A stretch of DNA of 64,000 nucleotides from Lateolabrax maculatus (lineage: Eukaryota > Chordata > Actinopteri > Acropomatiformes > Lateolabracidae): contig CM062210.1 in assembly GCA_031216445.1 (NCBI GenBank), positions 22,303,001 to 22,367,000 of the forward strand. Reading direction: 5' to 3'. The number at the start of each line of letters is the position of its first letter. Position 1 is the first letter of the stretch. Shown piece by piece: positions 1 to 10,964 of the stretch. The notes below the pieces were generated by a model. That model saw nothing but the letters and a program-made list of their open reading frames with translations, searched no databases and was not told where the DNA came from. The position numbers and the translations under genes are program-made.

Positions 1-583
1 TTATTGTAAGGTTATTACATGAGTGATAAAACACACATTTTATATTGGAGAATTGGAATCAAAAGTAACAATATCGAACATTTATTGTTCAGCCTAGATC
101 TGTCAGTGATGCAATTATTTTTTTAATAAATGTTGTAATGCAGCTGAACAAACCCAGTGAGTGTTCTTTTAAAGTATATGTTTGTGGTGTTTTTCCCTTT
201 ATTAGGTAATAACAGCTAAAATAGATAAGAAATGGGAGAAGGACAAGGACCCATTCAAGGAAATTGGTTTGTTTAATTTAACTGAACTGAAATGAACTGA
301 AAAAAAATGAGTGAGTAGTAAGTAGTAGGTATCATAATTCTAAGTGGGGTTAAATTTGTATCAAGCAGTCCACACAAAATGAAAAAATTAAGTTAACACT
401 AAGCATGGCTATTAAGTTACATGAACTTTTTTTTTTTTTTTTTAGTTGTACTACTTGATTTGGTACTGCACACTTAAAATAAACAAGCTTTTCTAACTCA
501 CTATTCTTAAGATTACTTTGCTTAATTTGCAACGAGTTTGCATACTTTTTTTAAGTAAGGTCAACTAATTAGATTTTACAGTG
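1..583 (+). mobile_element. Right end of a CMC-type transposon (copy cut by the window edge)
   Basis: This is the last 583 bases of the element copy whose coding part lies before the window. It is AT-rich and non-coding. It holds an AATAAA at 125-130, a T-run near 427-444, and the terminus ...TTTTACAGTG ending at 583, the inverted partner of CACTGTAAA at the element left end (seen at 28030). The AGTA that follows (584-587) is one side of the target duplication. Confidence 0.8.
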
Positions 584-585
584 AG

Positions 586-1452
586 TATACGTACACACGT
601 CTCCCGCAGAGCTATGTTGAAAGTCCCTCAATATTCAGTCGAGTATTGGCTAATGACCTGCAACACCTAGACGTGTCCAGTACAGTACTACAATATGTAG
701 ATGATCTCTTGATATGTAGCACCTCCAAAGCTCAATGTGCACAAGACTCAGTCTCAGCCCTGATGGCTTTAGAAAAGGGGGCTCACAAGGTGAGTAAAAA
801 TAAATTACAGTTTTGCCAGACACAGGTTGAATACTTAGGTAGACAACTCTGTGGCACTAAATGAGCTATAGTGCCCTCACAAATTGAGGCAGTATCGAAA
901 GCTCCCAAACCACAAACGGTGAGACACATGTCGTCATTTCTGCCATCTCAGCTTTACTAGAAGCCATACACCATCCAAAAGTGTTAGCCATCATTAAATG
1001 CGTAGCTCATCAAAAAACGAATTCCCTGATAGCTAAAGGCAACAACTTAGCAGATGAAGCCGCAAAACGCATAGCTACACCCACCTGTATAGGACCACTG
1101 CTAGTAGCTGGAGATTGTGAACCACTGACAAACTTATATATATATGATATATATATATATATATATGAGCTATATATATGTGCTGCTATGTAATAGCAGC
1201 ACAACATCAGGCAAGTCCATATGCACATTCTGTATGGGCAAAAAGGGGGGCAAGTATAATCACTGAAGAAGGTCCATCACATGGGCTATGGCGAAGTGCA
1301 CATGGACATATTGTCCTCCCAACATCTTTGGTACAGGTTGCTACACGTAGTGCGCATGGTCAGGACCATTGCACAAGTGGGGAGGTGTTGAGACGCCTTC
1401 AAGCAGTCTGGTGGTCACCATTTTTCCAACCTGCGTTTGTAGCTGAGACAAT
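586..1452 (+). pseudogene. pol: Broken ERV pol: RT 3' half, RNase H remnant, integrase stub
   Basis: The part of an ERV polymerase lying downstream of the inserted transposon. From 586 the frame is RT: motif LPQ near 604, the catalytic box QYVDD near 693, then the thumb with YLGRQL. An in-frame TGA at 862-864 interrupts it and the homology continues in the same frame (SKAPKPQTVRHMSSFL) to about 938. There it jumps frame into the RNase H C-terminal end (LLEAIHHP, then GNNLADEAAKRIA, 939-1130). The connection and most of RNase H are therefore deleted. A TA repeat (1135-1166) follows, then a frameshifted integrase stub with the HMDIL box that carries the first catalytic Asp. The YVDD/YLG pattern is class I (gamma/epsilon-like) ERV. 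The stub ends at the deletion junction at 1452. Nothing here can encode a working enzyme. Confidence 0.88.
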
Positions 1453-1599
1453 TTTGCAAGGAAGGTTTTTTTCTGTTGCTCTGGTATTTCAAGTCTGATA
1501 CTGCATGTTAGTGTTTTTGTTTTGTGTTTCTATTTTGCCGGGCTTGATGCTAAAATGATCTTTTCTTTTCAGATTTTTCAAGAAGACAAAAAACTTCCT

Positions 1600-2331
1600 A
1601 TGCAGTGGTTGTGTAAGTACTGCACATTTTGTGCTGAAAAGAGGTGCTTCTTACTTAAGCATTACCGCTTAAAACACGGGTGCCACACTCGAATATCACC
1701 ACTACCGTGCCTTTATAAGGAGTGCCTGTGCACATTTAAATCTTTCAATGCACTCAAAGTCCACTTATCAACATGGCACACTCAAAAGGACCTGGGGAAC
1801 GTGGGTGAAACTGCTTTCCATTGTCAGCTGTGTGACTTTGTGGAGCCTTGCACTGGAGCTGACTTTTTTACCCATTTACGAAGACATTTGAAGCTGAAGC
1901 AAAAGGTTTCCTGTCCATATCAAGGCTGTAGCTTTCAGAGCAATGTTTATTCAACCTTTAATGCACATAAAAGCAAAGAACATCAAGACCACAATAAGAT
2001 GGCATTCAAACCTGAAATTGTGTCACATAATGTACTTGAGGTACCTCCACCTAATATAAATATTCAACCTGAGGATAGTGCCCCTGAAACTGATCAGGTT
2101 GAGTTTGAGGTTACTGAGCTCAATGAAGATGTGGGAGACTTGGAGAGTCAGTTGGAACATAATGTAGCTGCTGTTTTTCTGAAAATGTCATCGATTCTTA
2201 ACATCTCTGAAAATGCCCTGCAAGAAGTTATAGAGCAGATCAACCAAATTTATGTGCTTTCACAGCCATTGTTACATACCTCGGTTGGAAAAATACTAAA
2301 TCAACATTGTGGAGATGTTGAGGACTCTTAA
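1600..2331 (+). CDS. Four-finger C2H2 zinc-finger protein (transposon ORF1, N-terminal part)
   Basis: A 243-residue ORF. The exon begins after the acceptor ttttcttttcag (exon base 1573). I chose the ATG at 1600, because upstream codons lie in the intron and teleost relatives start just before the first Cys pair. Fingers: C5-C8/H21-H26, C37-C42/H55-H60, C75-C78/H92-H96 and C105-C110/H123-H128. The C-X4-C spacing of fingers 2 and 4 and the phrase LLKHYRLKHG are typical of multicopy teleost proteins that continue into a transposase-like domain. Residues about 145-185 are acidic and the rest looks helical. DNA binding to transposon ends is the likely original role (inference). The TAA at 2329-2331 is a premature stop, because homology continues in the same frame. 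This short unit has no recognisable promoter upstream, only integrase debris. Confidence 0.75.
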   Translation: MQWLCKYCTFCAEKRCFLLKHYRLKHGCHTRISPLPCLYKECLCTFKSFNALKVHLSTWHTQKDLGNVGETAFHCQLCDFVEPCTGADFFTHLRRHLKLKQKVSCPYQGCSFQSNVYSTFNAHKSKEHQDHNKMAFKPEIVSHNVLEVPPPNINIQPEDSAPETDQVEFEVTELNEDVGDLESQLEHNVAAVFLKMSSILNISENALQEVIEQINQIYVLSQPLLHTSVGKILNQHCGDVEDS

Positions 2332-2812
2332 GTGAGTGAGATAGCTAAAGTATTTACTGAGAATAATGTATTCCTGAAATTCACTTCTACTAGGGGGTCA
2401 TTGTCAACCACTAGCAAGCGAACATCATACATTTGAAAAGAATTCTCAGTGGTGACGCCTATTGAGTTTGTCCTAAAAAATGACAGGCAGACAGTTGTGT
2501 ATATCCCCATAGTAAAAATGCTGCAGACATTACTAAACAATGGAGAAATTTTAGATAAGGCCATGTCATCTGAGACAAATTTGTCACAAGGATACAGATC
2601 TCACAGGGATGGTTACCGGTTTAAAGACAATTCTCTCTTGACAGAGGAAGAATTCAGGATTGCTCTTTTCTTGTACATAGATGATTTTGAGGTGGCTAAG
2701 CCCTTGGGAACCTCCAGAAAGAAACACAAGCTGCCATCTACTGGGTACTTGGAAATCTACACCCTAAATATCGCTCCTCTCTTCATTCCATTCAGCTTGC
2801 TCTACTCATCAT
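2332..2812 (+). pseudogene. Transposase N-terminal remnant, catalytic core deleted
   Basis: In the frame of the zinc-finger ORF, homology to the family continues past the TAA, through TGA at 2434-2436, into the open stretch from 2449 (VTPIEFVLKNDRQTVVYIP, then YIDDFEVAKPLGTS). A net -1 frameshift at 2731-2733, after KKHK, moves the homology (YWVLGNLHPKYRSSLHSIQL) to another frame. Known relatives continue for several hundred residues with the transposase catalytic region. Here the sequence passes directly into the PB1-like start of the next module at about 2812. That indicates an internal deletion that fused ORF1 to ORF2. Assignment to a CACTA-like transposase rests on family memory plus the element termini. 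Confidence 0.65.
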
Positions 2813-5098
2813 CGCTGAAGATGATATCAGGAAGTTGACTTTAAATGAGAGACCACAGTCTATTGAAGAATTAAAAGTGCAACTGGTAGATAAACTGTCA
2901 CTGCAGTATGACTTTAAACTGCAGTATGAAGATCAAGACTTCCATAATGCCCTCTGCAATTTGACTGAAATAACTGATTTACCTGAAAGAGCTACGCTCA
3001 AAATCATCCCTCTTGTGACTCTCCATTTAACCGCATTGTCATCACCCACCACAACATCAGACACTGAGTGCAGCACAGCAGACACTGAGATCCTGTCGAC
3101 AGGAAGAGCATCACCATCGCTAAGACAACAGTGGCCAGATTTCTTTGACATACCCAATTTCTCAGTTGATGTTGACTATAGACTCAGACAGGCAGATCTT
3201 GCCTTTATGAAGGATGGAACACGTATGACTCTACCACGAGATATGAAGCATGACATACTAGAAAAGCTTGCTGAGACGATGTACAGTTTCGAGGCTTACC
3301 CTAAAGATGATGACTTCAGCAGTGTTGCAAAAGCACTAATTAGCAAACACCCCTGCCTCACTGAGCCTGGACCACACAGATGGTATGGCTGGAAAAACAG
3401 CCTTAAATTATCGCACAAAGCTTCAAAAAGCTGGATGTGAGGATGTAGCAATCAATGGAGGCAAAAGAAGTAAAGGCAACCCAGAAGGAGAATCCTCAAG
3501 CAAGAATATCAAACGGCCAAAAAGAGGTGAAGCAAACTACCTACCTAACTTACCTGAAGGACATGATGAAACAAGCCTTGAAAATGCCAGAAAGGTTCTC
3601 GTGGAAGAAATGAAGAAGAAACAACCCAATGGCACTCTCATCTCACAAATGATGGACCAATCATTCCCACTACGCAGACAAGAAATTGTAGAAAAGGAAC
3701 CTGCTGTACAGAACATTGTTGAACGATGGCCAGCACTCTTCACAGACAGGTAAACTATTTTTGTTCTCAACCAATAAAATAATGCCTATCAAAAAGAAAT
3801 TCAAGGTGTGTGGCTAGAAATCCAAACACACTTGTTGGAATGTTAACACTTCTGCCATCTCTCCATCCCTACCCACCCCTCTCTCTACTTTTCAGGTGTT
3901 TGCTGAGTTCAACAGAATCGCAAGTAAGAATCTTGAGGGAGACTTCTTTGAGGCTCTGGACCAGTATACCCCACGTTTCATTGAACTTTTCAAAACAAGA
4001 AGGGGAACTGTTGGCCAGAAGCTCAGTGAGCTGATGCAGCACATGAGCTGGATGGTAAGTAGGTTAATTTTGCTTTTGATCTGTGTGATAGTTCATCAAT
4101 CAAGTTCTAAATGAGATGATCCAGCCCAACCTATTCTATTTCCTGTCTGACTTGTGCTTGTGCCTTGCAAATTACTCTGTTAACTGGTCTTTTCTCTCTC
4201 TGTGTATCATTAGACACCAGACGTGACAGTACTTCGCTCTGTTGTCCTCAAGGCATTCCTATTTTACTTGGTGACGACTCCAGTGAATTCTTCAAGACAT
4301 GCTCTGTAAGTACTTGCACATAAGAAAAAGTTTGGTCTGCATTAAAATAGAACTATATCTGTGCTGACATAGAAGATGTAATTTTATCTGCACAATATAC
4401 AATATACATTTTGTACAGTGATTGATGTATTTTGTATGGCAATTTCTCCACAGCTAATCTGAGAGGTATTTAAACAGCCAGTAAATAAAAATGAAATTTG
4501 CCACATAAACGTTGTACACATTAATTAATTGTAAATCTAAGGAGCAGGAGTCCAGGCTGAAAAGTCAGTGTCACTGTTTAAGAATATATGGACCTTGTGG
4601 ACCATAGCTTTAGTTTAATCATACCACATTTATTTTGTTGGTTATATTGTAACAATCCAGTGTGAACACATATTTAAAACCATATTCCCTAGCAAATGCT
4701 TTCAACATTAAAAATGAATGTTTTAGAAGAGCATAAATTGCCATGCTGAAGAATGTGTGTGTGTGTCTTTGTAGGGTACAGCGAGAGACGAGGCCCTAGA
4801 ATGCACTGTCGGTGTGCTGACAGTTGTCAGTGAAGATAATCCTCATGAGGGTCCAAGTTCAGTAGACCTCCAGCCCATCTCCACTGCCATCATTCTGGAG
4901 GGAGGTATCATCATGGATCATATAAAAAAACTTGCCTCAGGCAGTTTGTCTGTTATTTGGGCTTACATATGCTTTGCATTTGGATTACCCAAAATGCATG
5001 GCAAATACACTCAACTTCATTCAGACTGTGATGCTTGGACTGGGAAAGAAAACCTCCCACCAAAACTGTTAACTTTGAAGAACAGTCTACTGGGTTAG
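2813..5098 (+). pseudogene. PB1-like/SAMD3-like second transposon protein, multi-exon, frameshifted
   Basis: Exons: A 2813-3749, B 3896-4054, C 4214-4305, D 4775-5098 (stop), each intron GT...AG. Exon A opens with a PB1-like ubiquitin fold (EDDIRKLTLNERP, then the acidic YEDQDFHNALCNL box). It continues into the block annotated in fish as SAMD3-like (IPNFSVDVDYRLRQ, KHDILEKLAETMY, KHPCL, WYGWKNSL, RWPALF). I see no actual SAM domain. Lesions: a small deletion after WYGWKNSLK shifts the frame at 3408/3409. Exon A ends in a different phase from the open frame of exon B, so simple splicing misreads B. Only in this unit, exon C is 92 rather than 93 bases, because an A is missing in ctcaaggc near 4249. 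Exon D (107 codons) ends LKNSLLG, the usual family end. The 469-base intron before D holds nothing recognisable. Confidence 0.75.
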
Positions 5099-6451
5099 AC
5101 CAGTAAAGAGCCATCAGCTGTCAGATAGCACTTTGTAAATTATGCAGCAGTTAATGTTCTCCTGTTATCAGAGAAAGTTTTATGCTTTCATGCAACTGAG
5201 CTGGCTTGTTTATGATCTCAAAAAAAAAAAAAATTCTATTAAAGTGTACCATGTTATGCTAGTATGCTAATGGTGGAAATAGCGCCACCTTGTGTTGCAA
5301 AGAGTTGTTAGATAATGTTGTCAGAAAGGAACCTAGCAAGGTTGACCTGTTTACATTTGTGTTTTGGGAAAACTTTTAATTATAGTAGTTATAATGTAGT
5401 ACAAATACAAAACCCAAGGAGTGATGTTTTTCTGTGTTGGTTTAAACCTTGGACTGATGCTCGCTTTGGGACACAAAAGCATTTGTTGTACTTTCAGTTT
5501 TGATCAGAAATGCAATGATTTTGCATGCACTGAAGTCCTGTAATTATCAGGTGTTTACCTGTTTAATATTGTGAGACTGTTACATGCATAGAATTAGCTC
5601 ACAAAAATGTGGTTTTATTTTTGCCATGTCCATGTCATGTTCTACAGTCAAATCAAACCACAAGTTTGTTGTTTAGCTGCTGTTTTGTACTTGAATGTAC
5701 AAGAAAGTGATACTTGGGAACAGAACACTTGAGGCTGAATAATAGATTTAATGCATATTGTTATTACAATAGCCTAACAGACATAGATCACACTATGAGC
5801 AATTTTACAACTAGCTTTAAAATACATTAAATATGACAAGAGGATAGAGAACAGTAATTTTATTGTTTATTGTAAGGTTATTACATGAGTGATAAAACAC
5901 ACATTTTATATTGGAGAATTGGAATCAAAAGTAACAATATCGAACATTTATTGTTCAGCCTAGATCTGTCAGTGATGCAATTATTTTTTTAATAAATGTT
6001 GTAATGCAGCTGAACAAACCCAGTGAGTGTTCTTTTAAAGTATATGTTTGTGGTGTTTTTCCCTTTATTAGGTAATAACAGCTAAAATAGATAAGAAATG
6101 GGAGAAGGACAAGGACCCATTCAAGGAAATTGGTTTGTTTAATTTAACTGAACTGAAATGAACTGAAAAAAAATGAGTGAGTAGTAAGTAGTAGGTATCA
6201 TAATTCTAAGTGGGGTTAAATTTGTATCAAGCAGTCCACACAAAATGAAAAAATTAAGTTAACACTAAGCATGGCTATTAAGTTACATGAACTTTTTTTT
6301 TTTTTTTTTAGTTGTACTACTTGATTTGGTACTGCACACTTAAAATAAACAAGCTTTTCTAACTCACTATTCTTAAGATTACTTTGCTTAATTTGCAACG
6401 AGTTTGCATACTTTTTTTAAGTAAGGTCAACTAATTAGATTTTACAGTGAG

Positions 6452-7318
6452 TATACGTACACACGTCTCCCGCAGAGCTATGTTGAAAGTCCCTCAATAT
6501 TCAGTCGAGTATTGGCTAATGACCTGCAACACCTAGACGTGTCCAGTACAGTACTACAATATGTAGATGATCTCTTGATATGTAGCACCTCCAAAGCTCA
6601 ATGTGCACAAGACTCAGTCTCAGCCCTGATGGCTTTAGAAAAGGGGGCTCACAAGGTGAGTAAAAATAAATTACAGTTTTGCCAGACACAGGTTGAATAC
6701 TTAGGTAGACAACTCTGTGGCACTAAATGAGCTATAGTGCCCTCACAAATTGAGGCAGTATCGAAAGCTCCCAAACCACAAACGGTGAGACACATGTCGT
6801 CATTTCTGCCATCTCAGCTTTACTAGAAGCCATACACCATCCAAAAGTGTTAGCCATCATTAAATGCGTAGCTCATCAAAAAACGAATTCCCTGATAGCT
6901 AAAGGCAACAACTTAGCAGATGAAGCCGCAAAACGCATAGCTACACCCACCTGTATAGGACCACTGCTAGTAGCTGGAGATTGTGAACCACTGACAAACT
7001 TATATATATATGATATATATATATATATATATGAGCTATATATATGTGCTGCTATGTAATAGCAGCACAACATCAGGCAAGTCCATATGCACATTCTGTA
7101 TGGGCAAAAAGGGGGGCAAGTATAATCACTGAAGAAGGTCCATCACATGGGCTATGGCGAAGTGCACATGGACATATTGTCCTCCCAACATCTTTGGTAC
7201 AGGTTGCTACACGTAGTGCGCATGGTCAGGACCATTGCACAAGTGGGGAGGTGTTGAGACGCCTTCAAGCAGTCTGGTGGTCACCATTTTTCCAACCTGC
7301 GTTTGTAGCTGAGACAAT
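6452..7318 (+). pseudogene. pol: Broken ERV pol fragment, unit 2
   Basis: Same layout and lesions as the copy at 586: RT stop TGA at 6728-6730, RNase H tail from about 6805, integrase stub cut at 7318. The integrase stub keeps the Gln variant (FQPAF). Confidence 0.87.
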
Positions 7319-7465
7319 TTTGCAAGGAAGGTTTTTTTCTGTTGCTCTGGTATTTCAAGTCTGATACTGCATGTTAGTGTTTTTGTTTTGTGTTTCTATT
7401 TTGCCGGGCTTGATGCTAAAATGATCTTTTCTTTTCAGATTTTTCAAGAAGACAAAAAACTTCCT

Positions 7466-8197
7466 ATGCAGTGGTTGTGTAAGTACTGCACATTTTGTGC
7501 TGAAAAGAGGTGCTTCTTACTTAAGCATTACCGCTTAAAACACGGGTGCCACACTCGAATATCACCACTACCGTGCCTTTATAAGGAGTGCCTGTGCACA
7601 TTTAAATCTTTCAATGCACTCAAAGTCCACTTATCAACATGGCACACTCAAAAGGACCTGGGGAACGTGGGTGAAACTGCTTTCCATTGTCAGCTGTGTG
7701 ACTTTGTGGAGCCTTGCACTGGAGCTGACTTTTTTACCCATTTACGAAGACATTTGAAGCTGAAGCAAAAGGTTTCCTGTCCATATCAAGGCTGTAGCTT
7801 TCAGAGCAATGTTTATTCAACCTTTAATGCACATAAAAGCAAAGAACATCAAGACCACAATAAGATGGCATTCAAACCTGAAATTGTGTCACATAATGTA
7901 CTTGAGGTACCTCCACCTAATATAAATATTCAACCTGAGGATAGTGCCCCTGAAACTGATCAGGTTGAGTTTGAGGTTACTGAGCTCAATGAAGATGTGG
8001 GAGACTTGGAGAGTCAGTTGGAACATAATGTAGCTGCTGTTTTTCTGAAAATGTCATCGATTCTTAACATCTCTGAAAATGCCCTGCAAGAAGTTATAGA
8101 GCAGATCAACCAAATTTATGTGCTTTCACAGCCATTGTTACATACCTCGGTTGGAAAAATACTAAATCAACATTGTGGAGATGTTGAGGACTCTTAA
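7466..8197 (+). CDS. Four-finger C2H2 protein, unit 2
   Basis: 243 codons, identical at protein level to the unit 1 copy. Open from the chosen ATG to the same TAA. Confidence 0.73.
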   Translation: MQWLCKYCTFCAEKRCFLLKHYRLKHGCHTRISPLPCLYKECLCTFKSFNALKVHLSTWHTQKDLGNVGETAFHCQLCDFVEPCTGADFFTHLRRHLKLKQKVSCPYQGCSFQSNVYSTFNAHKSKEHQDHNKMAFKPEIVSHNVLEVPPPNINIQPEDSAPETDQVEFEVTELNEDVGDLESQLEHNVAAVFLKMSSILNISENALQEVIEQINQIYVLSQPLLHTSVGKILNQHCGDVEDS

Positions 8198-8678
8198 GTG
8201 AGTGAGATAGCTAAAGTATTTACTGAGAATAATGTATTCCTGAAATTCACTTCTACTAGGGGGTCATTGTCAACCACTAGCAAGCGAACATCATACATTT
8301 GAAAAGAATTCTCAGTGGTGACGCCTATTGAGTTTGTCCTAAAAAATGACAGGCAGACAGTTGTGTATATCCCCATAGTAAAAATGCTGCAGACATTACT
8401 AAACAATGGAGAAATTTTAGATAAGGCCATGTCATCTGAGACAAATTTGTCACAAGGATACAGATCTCACAGGGATGGTTACCGGTTTAAAGACAATTCT
8501 CTCTTGACAGAGGAAGAATTCAGGATTGCTCTTTTCTTGTACATAGATGATTTTGAGGTGGCTAAGCCCTTGGGAACCTCCAGAAAGAAACACAAGCTGC
8601 CATCTACTGGGTACTTGGAAATCTACACCCTAAATATCGCTCCTCTCTTCATTCCATTCAGCTTGCTCTACTCATCAT
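8198..8678 (+). pseudogene. Transposase remnant, unit 2
   Basis: In-frame TGA at 8300-8302, net -1 frameshift at about 8597-8599, then fusion to the PB1-like start near 8678. Keeps the Val variant (IPIVKML). Confidence 0.62.
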
Positions 8679-10964
8679 CGCTGAAGATGATATCAGGAAG
8701 TTGACTTTAAATGAGAGACCACAGTCTATTGAAGAATTAAAAGTGCAACTGGTAGATAAACTGTCACTGCAGTATGACTTTAAACTGCAGTATGAAGATC
8801 AAGACTTCCATAATGCCCTCTGCAATTTGACTGAAATAACTGATTTACCTGAAAGAGCTACGCTCAAAATCATCCCTCTTGTGACTCTCCATTTAACCGC
8901 ATTGTCATCACCCACCACAACATCAGACACTGAGTGCAGCACAGCAGACACTGAGATCCTGTCGACAGGAAGAGCATCACCATCGCTAAGACAACAGTGG
9001 CCAGATTTCTTTGACATACCCAATTTCTCAGTTGATGTTGACTATAGACTCAGACAGGCAGATCTTGCCTTTATGAAGGATGGAACACGTATGACTCTAC
9101 CACGAGATATGAAGCATGACATACTAGAAAAGCTTGCTGAGACGATGTACAGTTTCGAGGCTTACCCTAAAGATGATGACTTCAGCAGTGTTGCAAAAGC
9201 ACTAATTAGCAAACACCCCTGCCTCACTGAGCCTGGACCACACAGATGGTATGGCTGGAAAAACAGCCTTAAATTATCGCACAAAGCTTCAAAAAGCTGG
9301 ATGTGAGGATGTAGCAATCAATGGAGGCAAAAGAAGTAAAGGCAACCCAGAAGGAGAATCCTCAAGCAAGAATATCAAACGGCCAAAAAGAGGTGAAGCA
9401 AACTACCTACCTAACTTACCTGAAGGACATGATGAAACAAGCCTTGAAAATGCCAGAAAGGTTCTCGTGGAAGAAATGAAGAAGAAACAACCCAATGGCA
9501 CTCTCATCTCACAAATGATGGACCAATCATTCCCACTACGCAGACAAGAAATTGTAGAAAAGGAACCTGCTGTACAGAACATTGTTGAACGATGGCCAGC
9601 ACTCTTCACAGACAGGTAAACTATTTTTGTTCTCAACCAATAAAATAATGCCTATCAAAAAGAAATTCAAGGTGTGTGGCTAGAAATCCAAACACACTTG
9701 TTGGAATGTTAACACTTCTGCCATCTCTCCATCCCTACCCACCCCTCTCTCTACTTTTCAGGTGTTTGCTGAGTTCAACAGAATCGCAAGTAAGAATCTT
9801 GAGGGAGACTTCTTTGAGGCTCTGGACCAGTATACCCCACGTTTCATTGAACTTTTCAAAACAAGAAGGGGAACTGTTGGCCAGAAGCTCAGTGAGCTGA
9901 TGCAGCACATGAGCTGGATGGTAAGTAGGTTAATTTTGCTTTTGATCTGTGTGATAGTTCATCAATCAAGTTCTAAATGAGATGATCCAGCCCAACCTAT
10001 TCTATTTCCTGTCTGACTTGTGCTTGTGCCTTGCAAATTACTCTGTTAACTGGTCTTTTCTCTCTCTGTGTATCATTAGACACCAGACGTGACAGTACTT
10101 CGCTCTGTTGTCCTCAAAGGCATTCCTATTTTACTTGGTGACGACTCCAGTGAATTCTTCAAGACATGCTCTGTAAGTACTTGCACATAAGAAAAAGTTT
10201 GGTCTGCATTAAAATAGAACTATATCTGTGCTGACATAGAAGATGTAATTTTATCTGCACAATATACAATATACATTTTGTACAGTGATTGATGTATTTT
10301 GTATGGCAATTCCTCCACAGCTAATCTGAGAGGTATTTAAACAGCCAGTAAATAAAAATGAAATTTGCCACATAAACGTTGTACACATTAATTAATTGTA
10401 AATCTAAGGAGCAGGAGTCCAGGCTGAAAAGTCAGTGTCACTGTTTAAGAATATATGGACCTTGTGGACCATAGCTTTAGTTTAATCATACCACATTTAT
10501 TTTGTTGGTTATATTGTAACAATCCAGTGTGGACACATATTTAAAACCATATTCCCTAGCAAATGCTTTCAACATTAAAAATGAATGTTTAGAAGAGCAT
10601 AAATTGCCATGCTGAAGAATGTGTGTGTGTGTCTTTGTAGGGTACAGCGAGAGACGAGGCCCTAGAATGCACTGTCGGTGTGCTGACAGTTGTCAGTGAA
10701 GATAATCCTCATGAGGGTCCAAGTTCAGTAGACCTCCAGCCCATCTCCACTGCCATCATTCTGGAGGGAGGTATCATCATGGATCATATAAAAAAACTTG
10801 CCTCAGGCAGTTTGTCTGTTATTTGGGCTTACATATGCTTTGCATTTGGATTACCCAAAATGCATGGCAAATACACTCAACTTCATTCAGACTGTGATGC
10901 TTGGACTGGGAAAGAAAACCTCCCACCAAAACTGTTAACTTTGAAGAACAGTCTACTGGGTTAG
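8679..10964 (+). pseudogene. PB1-like/SAMD3-like module, unit 2
   Basis: Exon A 8679-9615 (frameshift at 9274/9275), B 9762-9920, C 10080-10172 (93 bases, 31 codons, intact), D 10641-10964. The exon A/B phase conflict is present. Confidence 0.74.

Larger units (their letters stand above)
1..5866 (+). repeat. Array unit 1 (short form)
   Basis: Unit 1 pairs with unit 2: only these two have Gln in the integrase stub (ttttccaacc), Val in the transposase remnant (VYIPIVKML) and the gttttgtg spelling upstream of the zinc-finger exon. It alone lacks one A in exon C of the SAMD3-like module (near 4249) and has aatttctccac where others have aattcctccac. Confidence 0.95.
1453..6449 (+). mobile_element. 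Left-truncated CMC-type transposon copy
   Basis: This copy starts mid-intron at the junction with integrase and runs to the right terminus CAGTG at 6449, followed by AGTA. It has lost the left inverted repeat and leader exons that the long units keep. Its coding parts are listed separately. The stretch 5099-6449 after the last exon is non-coding: an A-run with ATTAAA at 5238-5243, AATAAA at 5991-5996, a T-run near 6293-6310, and the right terminus. Either A-rich signal could end transcripts of the upstream exons. Confidence 0.8.

Noticed and set aside
981..1193. ORF of RNase H tail running into TA repeats
   Set aside because: Only the RNase H part has homology. The TYR/ILE run is the microsatellite.
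1178..1498. 106-codon ORF across the integrase stub
   Set aside because: The first part is out-of-frame integrase debris and the end is transposon intron reached through the deletion junction. The reading is accidental.
2328..2564. Minus-strand ORFs opposite the transposase remnant and exon A (also opposite the LINE)
   Set aside because: Shadows of the plus-strand coding frames with no recognisable domain.
2813..5098. Intact host SAMD3 gene
   Set aside because: No SAM domain is visible, the frame is broken twice, and it lies inside a transposon.
5315..5503. 62-codon ORF in the transposon right arm, present in every unit
   Set aside because: No family similarity recognised, a non-ATG start, and it lies after the last exon. 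Conserved only because the copies are young.
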